A program made the translations under genes and the position numbers. From assembly GCF_009184865.1 (NCBI RefSeq), contig NZ_CP045096.1, positions 5,704,001 through 5,768,000 on the forward strand: a DNA stretch of 64,000 nt. The letters are read 5' to 3'. Positions 17,449 to 30,000 of the stretch are shown here, one piece after another (the stretch's first letter is position 1; each line of letters starts with the position of its first letter). The stretch is from Streptomyces phaeolivaceus. Lineage in GTDB: Bacteria; Actinomycetota; Actinomycetes; Streptomycetales; Streptomycetaceae. A model generated the notes under the pieces. That model made no database searches, was not told the DNA's origin, and was given only the letters and a program-made list of their open reading frames with translations.

Positions 17449-20115
17449 CTATGGCTCACATTGTGGTGGACGGGGTCCGACCAGGCCGAGATCCGACAGG
17501 ACTTGGTGAGCCAGTTCAAAGGGCTGGTTGCGGGGGCCGTGGGGTACGGAGGTGGCGGATTCGAAGCCGCGCTGTGCGGCGAGGGCTCTGGGGCCTACCA
17601 GTCCGGTGAGCCGGTAATGCCGCCAGAGGGGAATCGGCCGGCGGGCATCGACCACGATGAGGTCGGGCCGACGCCAGACGACCAGCGCCCAGGCTCCTCT
17701 GCCGGAGCCCGAGTCGGCCCAGGCCCCGACGAGGGGCGCATCCTCGGCGGCGCCGACTGCTTCGAGTGCCACCAGCGCGGGGTTGCTGAAGCGGCCGGTG
17801 ACATGGAGCAGGAGTCGTCCGTTGCGATGTACGTCGCGCCCTTTCTCGGCGAGGGACCATACGGCATCGGCGAGGGGATCGTCCTGGACGACGTCCGACG
17901 CGACATCGAGCACGGCGGCTTGGTCGACGGCCGGGCCGAAGGCTGTGTCGAGCAGCGCCGTGTACTCCGCGACGTACGCAGAGTCCACTGCGGGAAGCAG
18001 GTGGCCGACTGCCTGGGAGGCTTCGTTGAAGGCGATGGTCTCCGGTGTGATCTCGTAGCGCGGAGCGTGGCTGCGGAGCACGGCGAGGGCGACTGCGGCG
18101 AGGCTACCGACCTGGGGCTCGATCCGCTCGGGAAGATCGTTTCGGTTCAGTGCGCGGACGGCCCGGGAGAGCAGCGGGAGCCAGTCGGTGTGTGCCGGAG
18201 GCCAAGCGCCAGCCGCGACGGTCCACAGGGTCAGCCGGACGACGAGCATGCGCTCGGGAGGACCCAGGTGGGGAGCGAGGGCGACGAGGCGCTCCACCCA
18301 GCGCCGGTATCTACGGCGGACTTCCTGGTCGGCCTGCCGGAGGTCGGGCAGGGTGGCGGTGCCGCTCGCTTCGGCACCGGCTGCCTCGGGGTCGTGCTCT
18401 GCTGCCACGGCCTCGGCATCGTCATCGTCGAGGGCGGCTTCGATGTCATCGATGAACCGCTCGTCCCAGGAAACGGGCAGCAGGTCCTGAAAGGGCGTGC
18501 TGATGTCGGTGGGCAGGGGGAGCCCCAGCGCGAAGCGCGTGAGCGGATGTCCGACGCGTCCGGCGCATTCGTCCAGATAGCGCTCCCAGCCGTCCTCGTC
18601 GCCGTCCAGCGGGGCCGTCGTGACCGCACCGCCAGTGCTGCTGCTTGCGGATACGCCCGCTGGGGTGGGGGTCAGTCCCGTACGGAGGGTTTCCAGGTCG
18701 CCCAGGAATCGTTCGGCGAGCCGGGGATCCGCGAACAGGTCGGGAGGCCGTGTCGTGGGGGCCTGGGACTGGGCCGGGGTCATTCGGCGCAGGGCACGGT
18801 CAGGGTCGACGACGAACACGATGTTGCCGAAGCTCGGTACGCCGTCGCTGTCGACTACGACCAGGCGCACACGGCTGCCCGCATCGGCCGGAGCCGTCAC
18901 CGTCAGCGTGGCCTGTCCGGGCGGGATGTCGGCGATGCGCTCCCACGCCTCCGGCGGCGCTGCGGCCTGAGACAACTCCAGGTGAGCGGTGTCGGTGAGA
19001 GGCCGGGCCACGCTGATCTCCAGGCCGTCCGGTACGCGTAGGGCCCCGAGCAGCAGCGGCCCACTGCCAGCGATGGGGCGGGGAAGGGGCGGCACTGTGT
19101 GCAGCCGGGCGGCGGGCTCGTCGGTGCCGTCCGGAAGGAGGGTGGCCGTGATGGGGGCGATGATGCCGAGTTCGCAGTTGCCGCCGTCGCTCTGGGAAAG
19201 CAGCAGGGCCGCAGCGGAGAGGTTCGGGCTGCCGGTCAGGGCCCACCGCTGCCCCTCGGAGGCCCACTCGACGAGTTTCCCGTGGCGGTACCGCTGGTCG
19301 TTGTCGCTGATGACGCGTCCGTCGTACTCCTTCACCAGGGCGGCGACCGACGGACCGTCGAGATCGCTGAGTCCGGGCTGGTAGGCGAGGGTGAACTGGC
19401 TCGGACGGAAGCGTTCGAGCAGCCGCCGCAGTGCCATCGAGCGCCGGTCGTAGAAGGGCGCGGACACGGCCAGTTCGTCGACAGGCCCCTGCGGCAGCTG
19501 ATCGATGATCGGGGAACGCAGACTGCTGACGACGCGGACCCGTGGCGCCGTGGGCGTCCTGTCGCGGTGGAGCCGGTCCAGCAGTGCTGCGACCCGACCC
19601 AGCGCCTGTGGCACTCCGGCGGAGAACCTCACCTTTTCCGGGAGGCCGCGCAGCCATGCCGACAGCTCCGAAACTGCGGTGGGACTCTGCTCGCCGTCCA
19701 CCCGCAGAACCGTCCACAGTTCGGCGTTGGCCTGCCAGCCGGCCAGCGTGGTGTTGCCGGAGCCGAGGGCGATGGTGGCGTGCTCCGGTCCGGCGAGGAC
19801 CATCAGCTTGGGATGGAACGCTGCACCCTGGGCGTAGGCCAGACCGGCGAGGTAGCTGCGGCCAGCCCGCCGGACGGATCGGGGATCGTTGCGGGTCATG
19901 GAGACGTCTCCCGCCATCGTGACGCGTGCGCCGGTGGCCTGAGTGACGCCGAGGGCGACCTCCTCGAAGAAGCCGAGATCGGCGGTGAAGCTGAGGAAGA
20001 GCGCTTCTTCCAGACCCCGCCCGCCCGTGCGCTCCTCGTCGAGGATGAGAGTCAGAGGCGAGGCGAACGCGGTCGGTGGCTCCACCACTCCCGATGCCGG
20101 TGCGGTCTCAGTCAA
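17449..20115 (-). CDS. Phospholipase D-like protein with two HKD motifs
   Basis: 888 residues. The N-terminal 320 residues contain two PLD-superfamily active-site motifs: FHPKLMV with GSGN (His101, Lys103) and RHGKLVEW with GSPN (His278, Lys280). The remaining part is mixed: an immunoglobulin-like stretch (about 350-440), a Ser/Thr/Gly-rich linker near 500, then a long helical acidic C-terminal region of unknown fold. PLD-type proteins of this kind are usually nucleases, as in DISARM DrmC or Bfil. The gene overlaps the preceding gene by 8 bases, so both are translated together. No helicase is nearby, unlike the usual PLD defence operons. Confidence 0.85.
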   Translation of the reverse strand: MTETAPASGVVEPPTAFASPLTLILDEERTGGRGLEEALFLSFTADLGFFEEVALGVTQATGARVTMAGDVSMTRNDPRSVRRAGRSYLAGLAYAQGAAFHPKLMVLAGPEHATIALGSGNTTLAGWQANAELWTVLRVDGEQSPTAVSELSAWLRGLPEKVRFSAGVPQALGRVAALLDRLHRDRTPTAPRVRVVSSLRSPIIDQLPQGPVDELAVSAPFYDRRSMALRRLLERFRPSQFTLAYQPGLSDLDGPSVAALVKEYDGRVISDNDQRYRHGKLVEWASEGQRWALTGSPNLSAAALLLSQSDGGNCELGIIAPITATLLPDGTDEPAARLHTVPPLPRPIAGSGPLLLGALRVPDGLEISVARPLTDTAHLELSQAAAPPEAWERIADIPPGQATLTVTAPADAGSRVRLVVVDSDGVPSFGNIVFVVDPDRALRRMTPAQSQAPTTRPPDLFADPRLAERFLGDLETLRTGLTPTPAGVSASSSTGGAVTTAPLDGDEDGWERYLDECAGRVGHPLTRFALGLPLPTDISTPFQDLLPVSWDERFIDDIEAALDDDDAEAVAAEHDPEAAGAEASGTATLPDLRQADQEVRRRYRRWVERLVALAPHLGPPERMLVVRLTLWTVAAGAWPPAHTDWLPLLSRAVRALNRNDLPERIEPQVGSLAAVALAVLRSHAPRYEITPETIAFNEASQAVGHLLPAVDSAYVAEYTALLDTAFGPAVDQAAVLDVASDVVQDDPLADAVWSLAEKGRDVHRNGRLLLHVTGRFSNPALVALEAVGAAEDAPLVGAWADSGSGRGAWALVVWRRPDLIVVDARRPIPLWRHYRLTGLVGPRALAAQRGFESATSVPHGPRNQPFELAHQVLSDLGLVGPRPPQCEP

Positions 20116-21682
20116 CGAGAGCCCTCCCGCTACTGGTCACCGACCAGTGCTGGTCGTGGTAGCGCAGTACCCCACAGGTGGCCAGGACGGTCCCGAGCTG
20201 GTCCAGCCGTAGCCCGACATCACCGCGCCCCTCCTGGCTCGTCCGGTACAGCAGCCCGCCCCGTTCGTGCAGCCGGGTTGGTAACCACAGCGTGCCGTCA
20301 GCACGTCGGCGGGCCTTGGCCAGCGCGATCCTCTGCGACCGCGCTACCAGGTCATAGGTGAGTCGGCGGGCGACATCGCGCAGTTTCATGGGCCGGGCTT
20401 CGTCAAGCCGCCGCTGGACCCATTCCGGGCCGAGTTCGACACCGCGTTGGCCGAGGAACGCGTCCCGGGCCCGACCGGTGAGTTCGTCCACCCGACGGGC
20501 ACTGGCGGCGAGCACTCGCAACTCGGCGACAGGCAAGGGATCACCCGCCGACCGCAGGTCGTGCTCGGCGGGCAACGGCGCTCCGGTCGTGCTCTGCGTC
20601 GCGGGAAGGGAGGACAGGAAGGCGTCCACCGTCATGTCGGGAAGCTCCGCGGCGAAGCGGTCGGCCACTTCCTCGATCGGCACCAGCCCGTCGACCTGCT
20701 CCACGAGCCAGGACCACAGGCGGCGCCACGCTCCGACGGAGTAGTTCCGCAGCACCACTCCGCGCCAGGCCCCGGCCGCGTCGATGCCGCTGGTCACGGG
20801 ATCGGTGGTCAGGAAGTCACCGAAAGCGAGCACATGGCCGATGTCGCGGGTGAAATATCGGACGGGATGTGTGGCGACCACACGAGTCAGAAGCTGAATC
20901 GTCTGTCGCCGTGTTGCCGAGCGGGAGCCTGCTTCGGCCGGTGCACCGGGCTCGCACATGAGGTTCGCCAGCCACGCCCCGTCAGGATGCTCCCCGCCCA
21001 CGCACACGCAGAGCCGGTCCCCGAAAGGGGCGAGATCATCCACGTTCAGCGTGTCCTCGGCAGCCAGATCGAGCAACCCGCCCAGTCCGGCTCGTAGTGC
21101 TGCGGTCTCAAGCCGCGGTCCGGGAACCGGCATGGGCCCTGCACCGAGGATGCCGAGCGCGACCTCGGATCCGGCGTACGGTGCCCAGAACCCCCACGAG
21201 TTGCCCACGTACCCGTTCTTGCCCGGGGCCTCGGCTTCGGACATGGTGACCGTCCCGGAGTGCAGCCGCCGGGCAAGGGCATCGACCCCATGAGCACGCG
21301 GCAGCCACTCCAGAGCCTGCGGATGGTGCGCGAACGACACGGCGGCCAACGCCACTTCCGCGCGGCGCAGCAGAGTCTGGGCGGCCGGGACCGTCAGGTC
21401 TTCCGCATCGGCTTGCGCCGCGACCAGCCCGTGCAGAGCGTAGTAACGCGCGTGCGGGGTCAACGTGGTCACCCCTGGCGCCAGGTGATCGACCATGCGC
21501 CCCACATGCCGCTCCACCGAGAGTGGATAACGGCCCGCGGCGACGTCCAGTCCGGGGCGGCTCCAGCCGGGTCCGTCCACGAGGTCCGGTGTCTGCCCCT
21601 TGCCGCTGACGGTGACCATGCCCTCGGCCATCTCCCGCTGCCACCCCCTTAGCGCTACCCAGCCGGGAAACTGATCCGTCAT
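20108..21682 (-). CDS. Unrecognised 524-aa partner of the PLD-like protein
   Basis: The start at ATG 21682 (MTDQFPGWVALRGWQ) has GAGAG about 11 bases upstream; longer forms up to 22450 run into the divergent gene and are rejected. The protein is soluble and helical. A segment near residues 60-90 reads APGVTTLTPHARYYALHG, which recalls the TxRARYxxF stretch of DUF6361-type proteins, a family also found beside large PLD proteins; the resemblance is weak. The C-terminal 120 residues, rich in Arg and with LYDLVARSQRIALAK-like helices, look like a winged-helix region. It is the first gene of the two-gene minus-strand operon and lies 93 bases from a shared palindrome. Confidence 0.7.
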   Translation of the reverse strand: MTDQFPGWVALRGWQREMAEGMVTVSGKGQTPDLVDGPGWSRPGLDVAAGRYPLSVERHVGRMVDHLAPGVTTLTPHARYYALHGLVAAQADAEDLTVPAAQTLLRRAEVALAAVSFAHHPQALEWLPRAHGVDALARRLHSGTVTMSEAEAPGKNGYVGNSWGFWAPYAGSEVALGILGAGPMPVPGPRLETAALRAGLGGLLDLAAEDTLNVDDLAPFGDRLCVCVGGEHPDGAWLANLMCEPGAPAEAGSRSATRRQTIQLLTRVVATHPVRYFTRDIGHVLAFGDFLTTDPVTSGIDAAGAWRGVVLRNYSVGAWRRLWSWLVEQVDGLVPIEEVADRFAAELPDMTVDAFLSSLPATQSTTGAPLPAEHDLRSAGDPLPVAELRVLAASARRVDELTGRARDAFLGQRGVELGPEWVQRRLDEARPMKLRDVARRLTYDLVARSQRIALAKARRRADGTLWLPTRLHERGGLLYRTSQEGRGDVGLRLDQLGTVLATCGVLRYHDQHWSVTSSGRALVD

Positions 21683-21774
21683 TCTGGCGCATCTCTCGGG
21701 AGGCAGCGGTACTTCGGATGTGAATCGCCTAGCCGGATGAGACAGCCCGATGGGGTGAATATGCATCCATGTCT

Positions 21775-21790
21775 GATAACCATCATTATC
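21775..21790. promoter_or_regulatory. Operator-like palindrome GATAACCATCATTATC
   Basis: GATAA-N6-TTATC, extending to TGATAA-N6-TTATCA, in the middle of the divergent promoter between the PLD operon and the methylase/type I operon. The surrounding 100 bases are unusually AT-rich for this genome. A second copy differing only at three central bases is at 31538-31553, upstream of the SMC-ATPase operon. Confidence 0.65.
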
Positions 21791-21944
21791 AAATGAAGGC
21801 GCACTCGCGTGACCGGGGTCGGCGTATCGTCTTGTGGCGTCGGCGAGAATCCGCTGCAAGCGGAACCGTGACGCAAGACAAGGCCCGGCCTGAGGGCCGA
21901 AGCAGCTGATGTGACGATAGATGAGCGGGGGAGGGATGCGCACC

Positions 21945-24122
21945 GTGATCACTGGTCTGCCGGACCCGGCACTCCGCTCCCCCAGGCCGCTACCTCTCCT
22001 GGTATCGATGTCCGATATCGCGACGTTCGCCCGAGTGAAGCGCCCTGTCGTGTCCACCTGGCGCCGACGCCACCCGGACTTCCCAGCAGCGGTGTCCGAG
22101 AACTCGGGACGCCCCCTGTTCGACGGCGCACAGGTGACGGGCTGGCTGATCGCCTCCGGCCTGGGCAACGCCGCCCCGCAGGAGCTCCGATCCGAGCTGG
22201 CCCTTTTCGGCATCATCGCGCTGCGGGACCGCTTCACGCCGTGGCAGCTGGTCGAGACGCTGGGCAGCCTCCTGTGCCTACGCCGGCTCGGCGGCCGGCC
22301 ACTGGCCGACGACGGCGCGAACGCCTCCCCAATCTCCCCGCCCGACGCCGAAGCGGACGAGGCCCTCTGGTCCGCGCTGCTGCGCCGAGCCGAACGGATC
22401 GACGCCGAGGACGATTTCGTACTCCGCGAGCTTCGCTCGATCGACGCCACGGCGGCCCCGCTCGCCCGCCTCGCCGAGGACCTGGTCGAATCCGCCTACG
22501 ACGAGCGCGGCGCGTACGAGTGGCTGCTCGCCGCCCGCTCCCGGCTCGGACTGGACTCCCTCGCTGCCGACGCGGTCGCCCCGGAGCTGCGGAGTCTGCT
22601 CACCCAGCTCACCGACCTCCGTGTCCGTCTTGAGCGAGGCGAGTCCCTCACCCTCGCCGACCCGCACGCCCGCGCCGGCGACCTGCTCGCCGCGCTCCTC
22701 GACGACACGGAGGACCGCGATCGCGTCACCGTCCTCGCCGCCGACCTCGACGACCGGCTCACCCGCATCACCCGCCGCCGCTTCCTGCTGGCGGGCGTAA
22801 GCGAACTCGACCTGGACGTGCAAACCGGCTCCGACCTGGAGGAACGCTTCGCGGACCCGGACATCGTCGTCACCCAGCTCCCATACCGCCCGGGCGAGGA
22901 CCGCTCGGTACTCGCCGCCCTGACGGAGCTCGAACGCGTCGCCTACCTCCTCCGCCCCGGCTGCACGGCACTCGTCCTCGGACCGGCCGACGCGCTCGTC
23001 GATGAACTGAAGAGCACCGAGGCCGCCCAGCTCCGCTCGGCCCTCCTCCGCGAGAACTTCGTCGAGTCGGTCATCGCGCTTCCCGGCGGGGTCCTTCCCT
23101 TCCGCCCCGGCTACCGTCCCGCGCTGTGGACGCTCAAACGCGGTCCCGTCCGGGAGGCGGAGGGCTTGGTCTTACTGGCCGACATCAGCTCGGAACAGCT
23201 CACGCCGGGTGTGCGCATGCGGCTCGCCGAGGACGTCCTCCTCTGGCGGGCGGAAGGCTTCCGAGGACTCGACGGTCACGACCCGCGCTACGGCCGTGTG
23301 GTCCCCATCGCCGACCTAGACCGGGCCTTCGGCGGTCCCCTAACCCCGCCCGCGCCGCCCGCCTCCGCCATCTGGTCCGACAAGGTCACCGAACGCCCCG
23401 CCCTGATCGCCGAGGCCGAGGCCCGCCTGGAGCGCGCGACGGCGGACACCCGCATGTACGAGGACGAGCGAGGCCCTTACCGAGGGGCCGTAATGCGCAG
23501 GGTCGGTCGCCTGCCCAAGCGCACCACCCTCGGCAAGCTGATCACCGCACGCAGGGTGACACGGCTCCCCGGCCACCGTATCGACGAGAAGCACCTCACC
23601 CTGGAGGGCCACCACACCGTCCTGGGCCCCGAGGAAATCACCGGCGAACGACCTGCGGGCGATCGCCGCATCGACCGCCTGCTGCTGGCGACAGCGTACG
23701 AACGGGCGGCGCTCACCGAGCCCGGTGACGTCGTCTACACCCTCGCGCCCCGTCTCGGCGTGTACGTCGACCACGACGGCTTCTCGGTCGTCGCGTTCCC
23801 GGCCCGCGTGCTCCGCGTCAACGCCGACGCCACCCGGCCGCTCACCCCCCGGGTCCTCGCGGCCCTGCTCGGCGCGGCCCGTGGCACCGCCCGCAGCCCC
23901 AGCGCGGTACGCCCTTCCCGCCGTATCGAGGACTACCAGCTCCCCGACCTCGACCCGGACGAGGTCCTACGCTTCGACGCCCTGCTGGCCGAGACCGAAC
24001 GCAGGGAACGCCTGCTGCGAGCCCAGGGCGACGCCCTCGCCGAGGCCCGCCGCCTTACGATCGCGGGCCTGGCCGACGGCACCCTCACCCTCGGTGAAGC
24101 CCGAACCAACAACCGTACGTAG
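21945..24122 (+). CDS. Degenerate HsdM-like protein with N-terminal helix-turn-helix
   Basis: 725 residues from GTG 21945, chosen because GGAGG lies ten bases upstream; ATG 21921 and 21936 are alternatives. A MerR/excisionase-like helix-turn-helix covers about residues 20-70 (MSDIATFARVKRPVVSTWRRR). The middle has the layout of an N6-adenine methylase, but motif I reads DPHARAGDLL instead of DPxCGxG and motif IV reads TQLPYRP instead of NPPY, so catalysis is doubtful. The C-terminal part (about 500-700) resembles an HsdS-like target region with a coiled coil at the end. It precedes hsdM by 50 bases in the same direction. Comparable proteins accompany restriction loci in actinobacteria; a regulatory or DNA-recognition role is inference. 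Confidence 0.75.
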   Translation: MITGLPDPALRSPRPLPLLVSMSDIATFARVKRPVVSTWRRRHPDFPAAVSENSGRPLFDGAQVTGWLIASGLGNAAPQELRSELALFGIIALRDRFTPWQLVETLGSLLCLRRLGGRPLADDGANASPISPPDAEADEALWSALLRRAERIDAEDDFVLRELRSIDATAAPLARLAEDLVESAYDERGAYEWLLAARSRLGLDSLAADAVAPELRSLLTQLTDLRVRLERGESLTLADPHARAGDLLAALLDDTEDRDRVTVLAADLDDRLTRITRRRFLLAGVSELDLDVQTGSDLEERFADPDIVVTQLPYRPGEDRSVLAALTELERVAYLLRPGCTALVLGPADALVDELKSTEAAQLRSALLRENFVESVIALPGGVLPFRPGYRPALWTLKRGPVREAEGLVLLADISSEQLTPGVRMRLAEDVLLWRAEGFRGLDGHDPRYGRVVPIADLDRAFGGPLTPPAPPASAIWSDKVTERPALIAEAEARLERATADTRMYEDERGPYRGAVMRRVGRLPKRTTLGKLITARRVTRLPGHRIDEKHLTLEGHHTVLGPEEITGERPAGDRRIDRLLLATAYERAALTEPGDVVYTLAPRLGVYVDHDGFSVVAFPARVLRVNADATRPLTPRVLAALLGAARGTARSPSAVRPSRRIEDYQLPDLDPDEVLRFDALLAETERRERLLRAQGDALAEARRLTIAGLADGTLTLGEARTNNRT

Positions 24123-24172
24123 CCGAATCCACCGTATGTGACCCACCCACCGACAAGTCGGAAGAAGGAACG

Positions 24173-25805
<1,633 letters not shown>

Positions 25806-25813
<8 letters not shown>

Positions 25814-27041
25814 CTGGCGTAGCGTCAAGATCGAGGATCTCGCTGCCCCTGGTAAGAACTCTCTGGCTACAGGTCCCTTTGGATCAGCGATTGGTTCCCG
25901 ATTCTTCCGAGAAGAGGGTGTTCCTGTCATTCGAGGGAGCAATCTGAGTCTCAAGGTGGGAGACCGACTGCTTGACGATGAGATCGTCTTCGTGGATGAA
26001 TCCAAGGCTGACGAATTCTCGCGTAGCGTGGCCCGCCAAGGAGATCTGGTATTTACATGCTGGGGCACTGTTGGCCAAATTGGGCTGGTGGACAGCCGTG
26101 CCCGGTTCGACCGCTACATCGTCTCTAACAAACAGATGAAGCTTACTCCGGATCCAAAACACACTGATTCGCTTTTTCTGTACTATGCCCTATCGTCTCC
26201 AGAGGCTGTGGCTCAAGTGCAGGGAGTGGCTATTGGTAGCTCGGTGCCAGGGTTCAACCTGACTCAACTTCGCCAGGTGGTAATTTCCTGTCCGCCACTC
26301 TACGAACAGAAGGCCATCGCTGAAGCGCTCGGGGCGCTAGATGACAAGATCGTGGGCAATGAGCGCATCGCGACTGTGGCTATTGAGCTTGCAGACGCTC
26401 ATTATGCTCGTGCCGTCCGAGAGTTGGATTTCGGGCCCGAGACGTTCGCTTCGACAGCGACCGTTGCCGGCGGAGGGACGCCCAGTACGAAGGTAGAGGG
26501 TTACTGGGGTGGGGAGATCGCTTGGAGCACTCCAACAGACGTAACCGCTCTGACTGCGCCGTATCTCTTTGAAACCGGCAGGACCATCACGGCCAAGGGG
26601 CTGGAGAACTGTGCATCACAGCTTTATCCAGCGCAGTCCATCCTCATGACTTCTCGGGCAACCATTGGGGCTTTTGCTCTGCCGCAGATGCCTGCTGCGG
26701 TAAACCAGGGATTCATCGTTGTGCTGCCGCCAACCGAGGAGCTGCGATGGTGGCTGTTTCATGAAATGCGCTCGCGCGTGGAAGAAATGATCAGCCTGGC
26801 TAACGGGTCGACCTTCCTTGAGCTGAGTCGCAAGAATTTTAAGGCCATGCCGATCCGCCTGGCGAGTGATCAGAACATTGCCGAGTTTGCGCGGGCTGTT
26901 TCACCGCTGCATCGCAGGGCTGCTCAAGCCGCGGCCGAATCGCGCACCCTGGCCACCCTCCGCGACACCCTCCTCCCCCAACTGATGTCCGGCAAGCTCC
27001 GAGTTCGCGACGCCGAGAAGATCGTGGAGGACGCCGTATGA
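25806..27041 (+). CDS. hsdS: Type I restriction-modification specificity subunit
   Basis: 411 residues from GTG 25806 with GGGGAGGA upstream. It has two target recognition domains (about 5-160 and 205-350), each followed by a conserved helix; the first ends in PPLYEQKAIAEALGALDDKI and the second in LATLRDTLLPQLMSGKLRV. Together these set a bipartite DNA target that cannot be read from sequence. The target recognition domains are clearly lower in G+C and use more A/T-ending codons than hsdM and hsdR, a sign of exchange of recognition domains by recombination. It overlaps hsdR by four bases (ATGA). Confidence 0.96.
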
Positions 27042-30000
27042 CCACGGAAAGCGGCAGCGAGTCAACTCACATCCCCGCCCACCTCGACGCCAAAATGACC
27101 GAGTCCACCTGGGAGCACCTCGCCCTCGACGAACTCGCCCAACTCGCCTGGGAAACCAAGCCTGGCAAGGACCTGGCCCCCGGCACCGGCCACCGCCGAG
27201 ACTGGGACGACCTGATCCTCCATGACGAGCTCCAGGCAGCCATCGAGAAGCTGAACCCGGAGCTGACCTCAACCGCCGTCCACGAAGCCCTCCGAATCGC
27301 CACCGACCCTGCCTCCCGCGAGGCGTACCCGGAGAACAAGCAGGCCCACGAGTTCCTGACCACCGGCATTCGCCTCACCTACACCGACGAGTTCGGCGCT
27401 GAGCAGACCCCCACCGTCCGCCTCGTCGACTTCACGGACCCCGACGCGAACAGCTACCTCACCGTCAACCAGGTCACCGTCAGGGACACCGACGGCAGTC
27501 ACCGCCGCTTCGACATCGTCCTGTACGTCAACGGCCTGCCCCTCGCCGTCATCGAGCTGAAGAGCGCCTCCGACGAGAACGCGACCCTCAAGTCGGCTCA
27601 CGCCCAACTCCAGACGTACGTCTCGGAGTTCCCGATCGCGTTCCGCTACAACGTCCTCTGTCTGGTCTCGGACGGCATAACCGCCAAGTACGGCACAGCG
27701 TTCACGCCGTACGAGCACTTCGCCCCCTGGAACGTCGACCACGAGGGCGAGCGCGTCGACACCAACGAGCCCGGCTACGACGGCCTCGACGCACTGAACC
27801 TGGCCCTGCACGGCCTGTTCACGCAGGACCGGTTTCTCTCTCTCACCCGCAACTTCGTCAACTTCCCCCCGCCCAAGCCGGGCGAGCCCCTCTCCGGCAA
27901 GCGCATCGCGAAGCCGCACCAGTACTTCGCGGTGAACAAGGCGGTGGACGCTGTGGTCGAGGCGTCGCGGACGAACGGCCAAGCCGGCGTCGTCTGGCAC
28001 ACGCAAGGCGCGGGAAAGTCGGAGGAGATGGTGGAGACGGCGGCGCTCGTCGCCCGCCACCCGGCCCTCAACAACCCCACCATCGTCGTCATCACCGACC
28101 GCAACGACCTCGACGACCAGCTCTACGACACCTTCCTCGACAGCGAGACCCTGCTCGGGCAGAAGGCTCACCAGATCGACACGCGGGAAGAGCTGCGCAC
28201 CGAGCTGACGCGGCGCAACGTCGGCGGGATCGTCTTCACCACCCTCCAGAAGTTCGGCCTGAGCAAGGAGGAGAAGGACGCCGGCAAGTCCCACCCCCTC
28301 CTCTCCGAGCGCCGCAACATCCTGGTGATCGTCGACGAGGCCCACCGCTCGCACTACGACAGCCTCGACGGCTACGCCCGTCACCTGCGCGACGCCCTGC
28401 CGTACGCCACCCTGCTCGCCTTCACCGGTACGCCGATCTCGAAGGCCGAGGCTGACACCCGTGCCGTCTTCGGCGAGTACATCGACATCTACGACCTGAA
28501 GCGCGCCGTAGACGACGGGGCCACGGTCCGCGTCTTCCACGAGCCGCGTGTCATCAAGGTCGACCTGCCCAAGGGTGTCGACCCGAACACTCTCGACGAG
28601 CAGGCCAACACGCTCACCGAGGGCATGGACGACGCCGAACGCCGCCGCGCCATCCAGTACGCCACGACGATGAACACCATCTACGGCTCCGAGGACCGCA
28701 TAGCGAAGCTCGCCGACGACCTGATCGCCCACTGGGAGCAGCGCCGCGAGCTGGTCAAGCCCGACATCGGCGCCCCCGGCAAGGCGATGATCGTGTGCGC
28801 GACCCGCGAGATCTGCGTACGGGTCTTCGACGCGCTGGCCGAGCGGCGGCCCGGCTGGGTCAGCGACGAGGTCGACAAGGGCGTCATGAAGATCGTCTTC
28901 CACGGCGACCGCTCCGACCCCGAGCACATGCGCAAGCACTCGCTGCGCAAGTCCCAGCAGAAGGTCGTCCAGAAGCGCGCCAAGGACCCCGACGACGAGC
29001 TGGAACTGCTCATCGTCCATTCCATGCTGCTCACCGGCTACGACGCCCCGCCCATCCACACCCTGTACATGGACCGCCCGATGCAGGGTGCCAACCTGAT
29101 GCAGGCGCTCGCCCGCGTCAACCGCCGTTTCCGCGGCAAGCAGGACGGCCTGCTCGTCGGCTACGCGCCGCTCACCGACAACCTCACCAAGGCCCTGCGC
29201 GAGTACTCAGACCAGGACCGCGAGGACCAGACCCTCGGCGCGGACATCGAACGGGCCGTCACCGAGGTCAAGAACGAGCTGGCCACCATCAAGGGGCTGC
29301 TGGCCGGGAGCCGTTGGAAGGAATGGCTTGCCGACACGAGCCGGCCCGACACCCGCAAGCGCGCGCTGCGCCTGACCGCCGACTTCCTGCGCGACCCGAA
29401 GAACCCGGGCAACAAGGTCGAGCCCCCCGCCAAGCCACTCTCCGTCCGCTTCAAGGACAGCGCGGCCCGGCTGGACCGTTTCTACCGTGTCTGTGCGATG
29501 AGCAAGGAGATCGCCGAGCGCTGCGAGGACCTGGACGACTGGCGTCGGGACATCTCGTTCTTCAGCGAGGTCCGGGCCTGGATGATCAAGCTCGACGCCG
29601 CCCAGCGCGAGGCGAGCGGGGAGCCGCTCAGCGCCGAGGTCCAGCGTTACCTGCAGGCCCTCGCGGCCTCGGTCGTCGACGCCGACGAGATCACCGACCT
29701 GTATGCGGAGGCCGGAATCGGCCGGCTGGACATCACCCGCCTCAACGAGGCGCAACTGCGCAATCTGGAGAACTCGGAGACCCCGCACCTGGTCACCGAG
29801 GCCCTGCGCCGCATGATCCAGCAGAAGATGCGCGAGGTGACCAAGCACAACGTCGTCCGCAACGAGAGCTTCACCGAGCGCCTGAACGACCTGATGAAGC
29901 GGTACATGCTCCAGCAGCTCACCAGCGCCCAGGTCATCGCCGAACTCGCCGCCCTGGCGCGGGAGGTGTCGGCGGAGGCCCGCCGCGGCGAGCGGTTCGA

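Noticed and set aside
21683..22450. Extended N-terminus for the 524-aa PLD partner
   Set aside because: The extra part overlaps the divergent methylase-like gene and its composition is a shadow of it; the ATG at 21682 has a ribosome binding site.
27269..29059. 596-codon minus-strand frame inside hsdR
   Set aside because: Antisense to a clear HsdR protein with all motifs; a Val/Gly/Asp-rich shadow.
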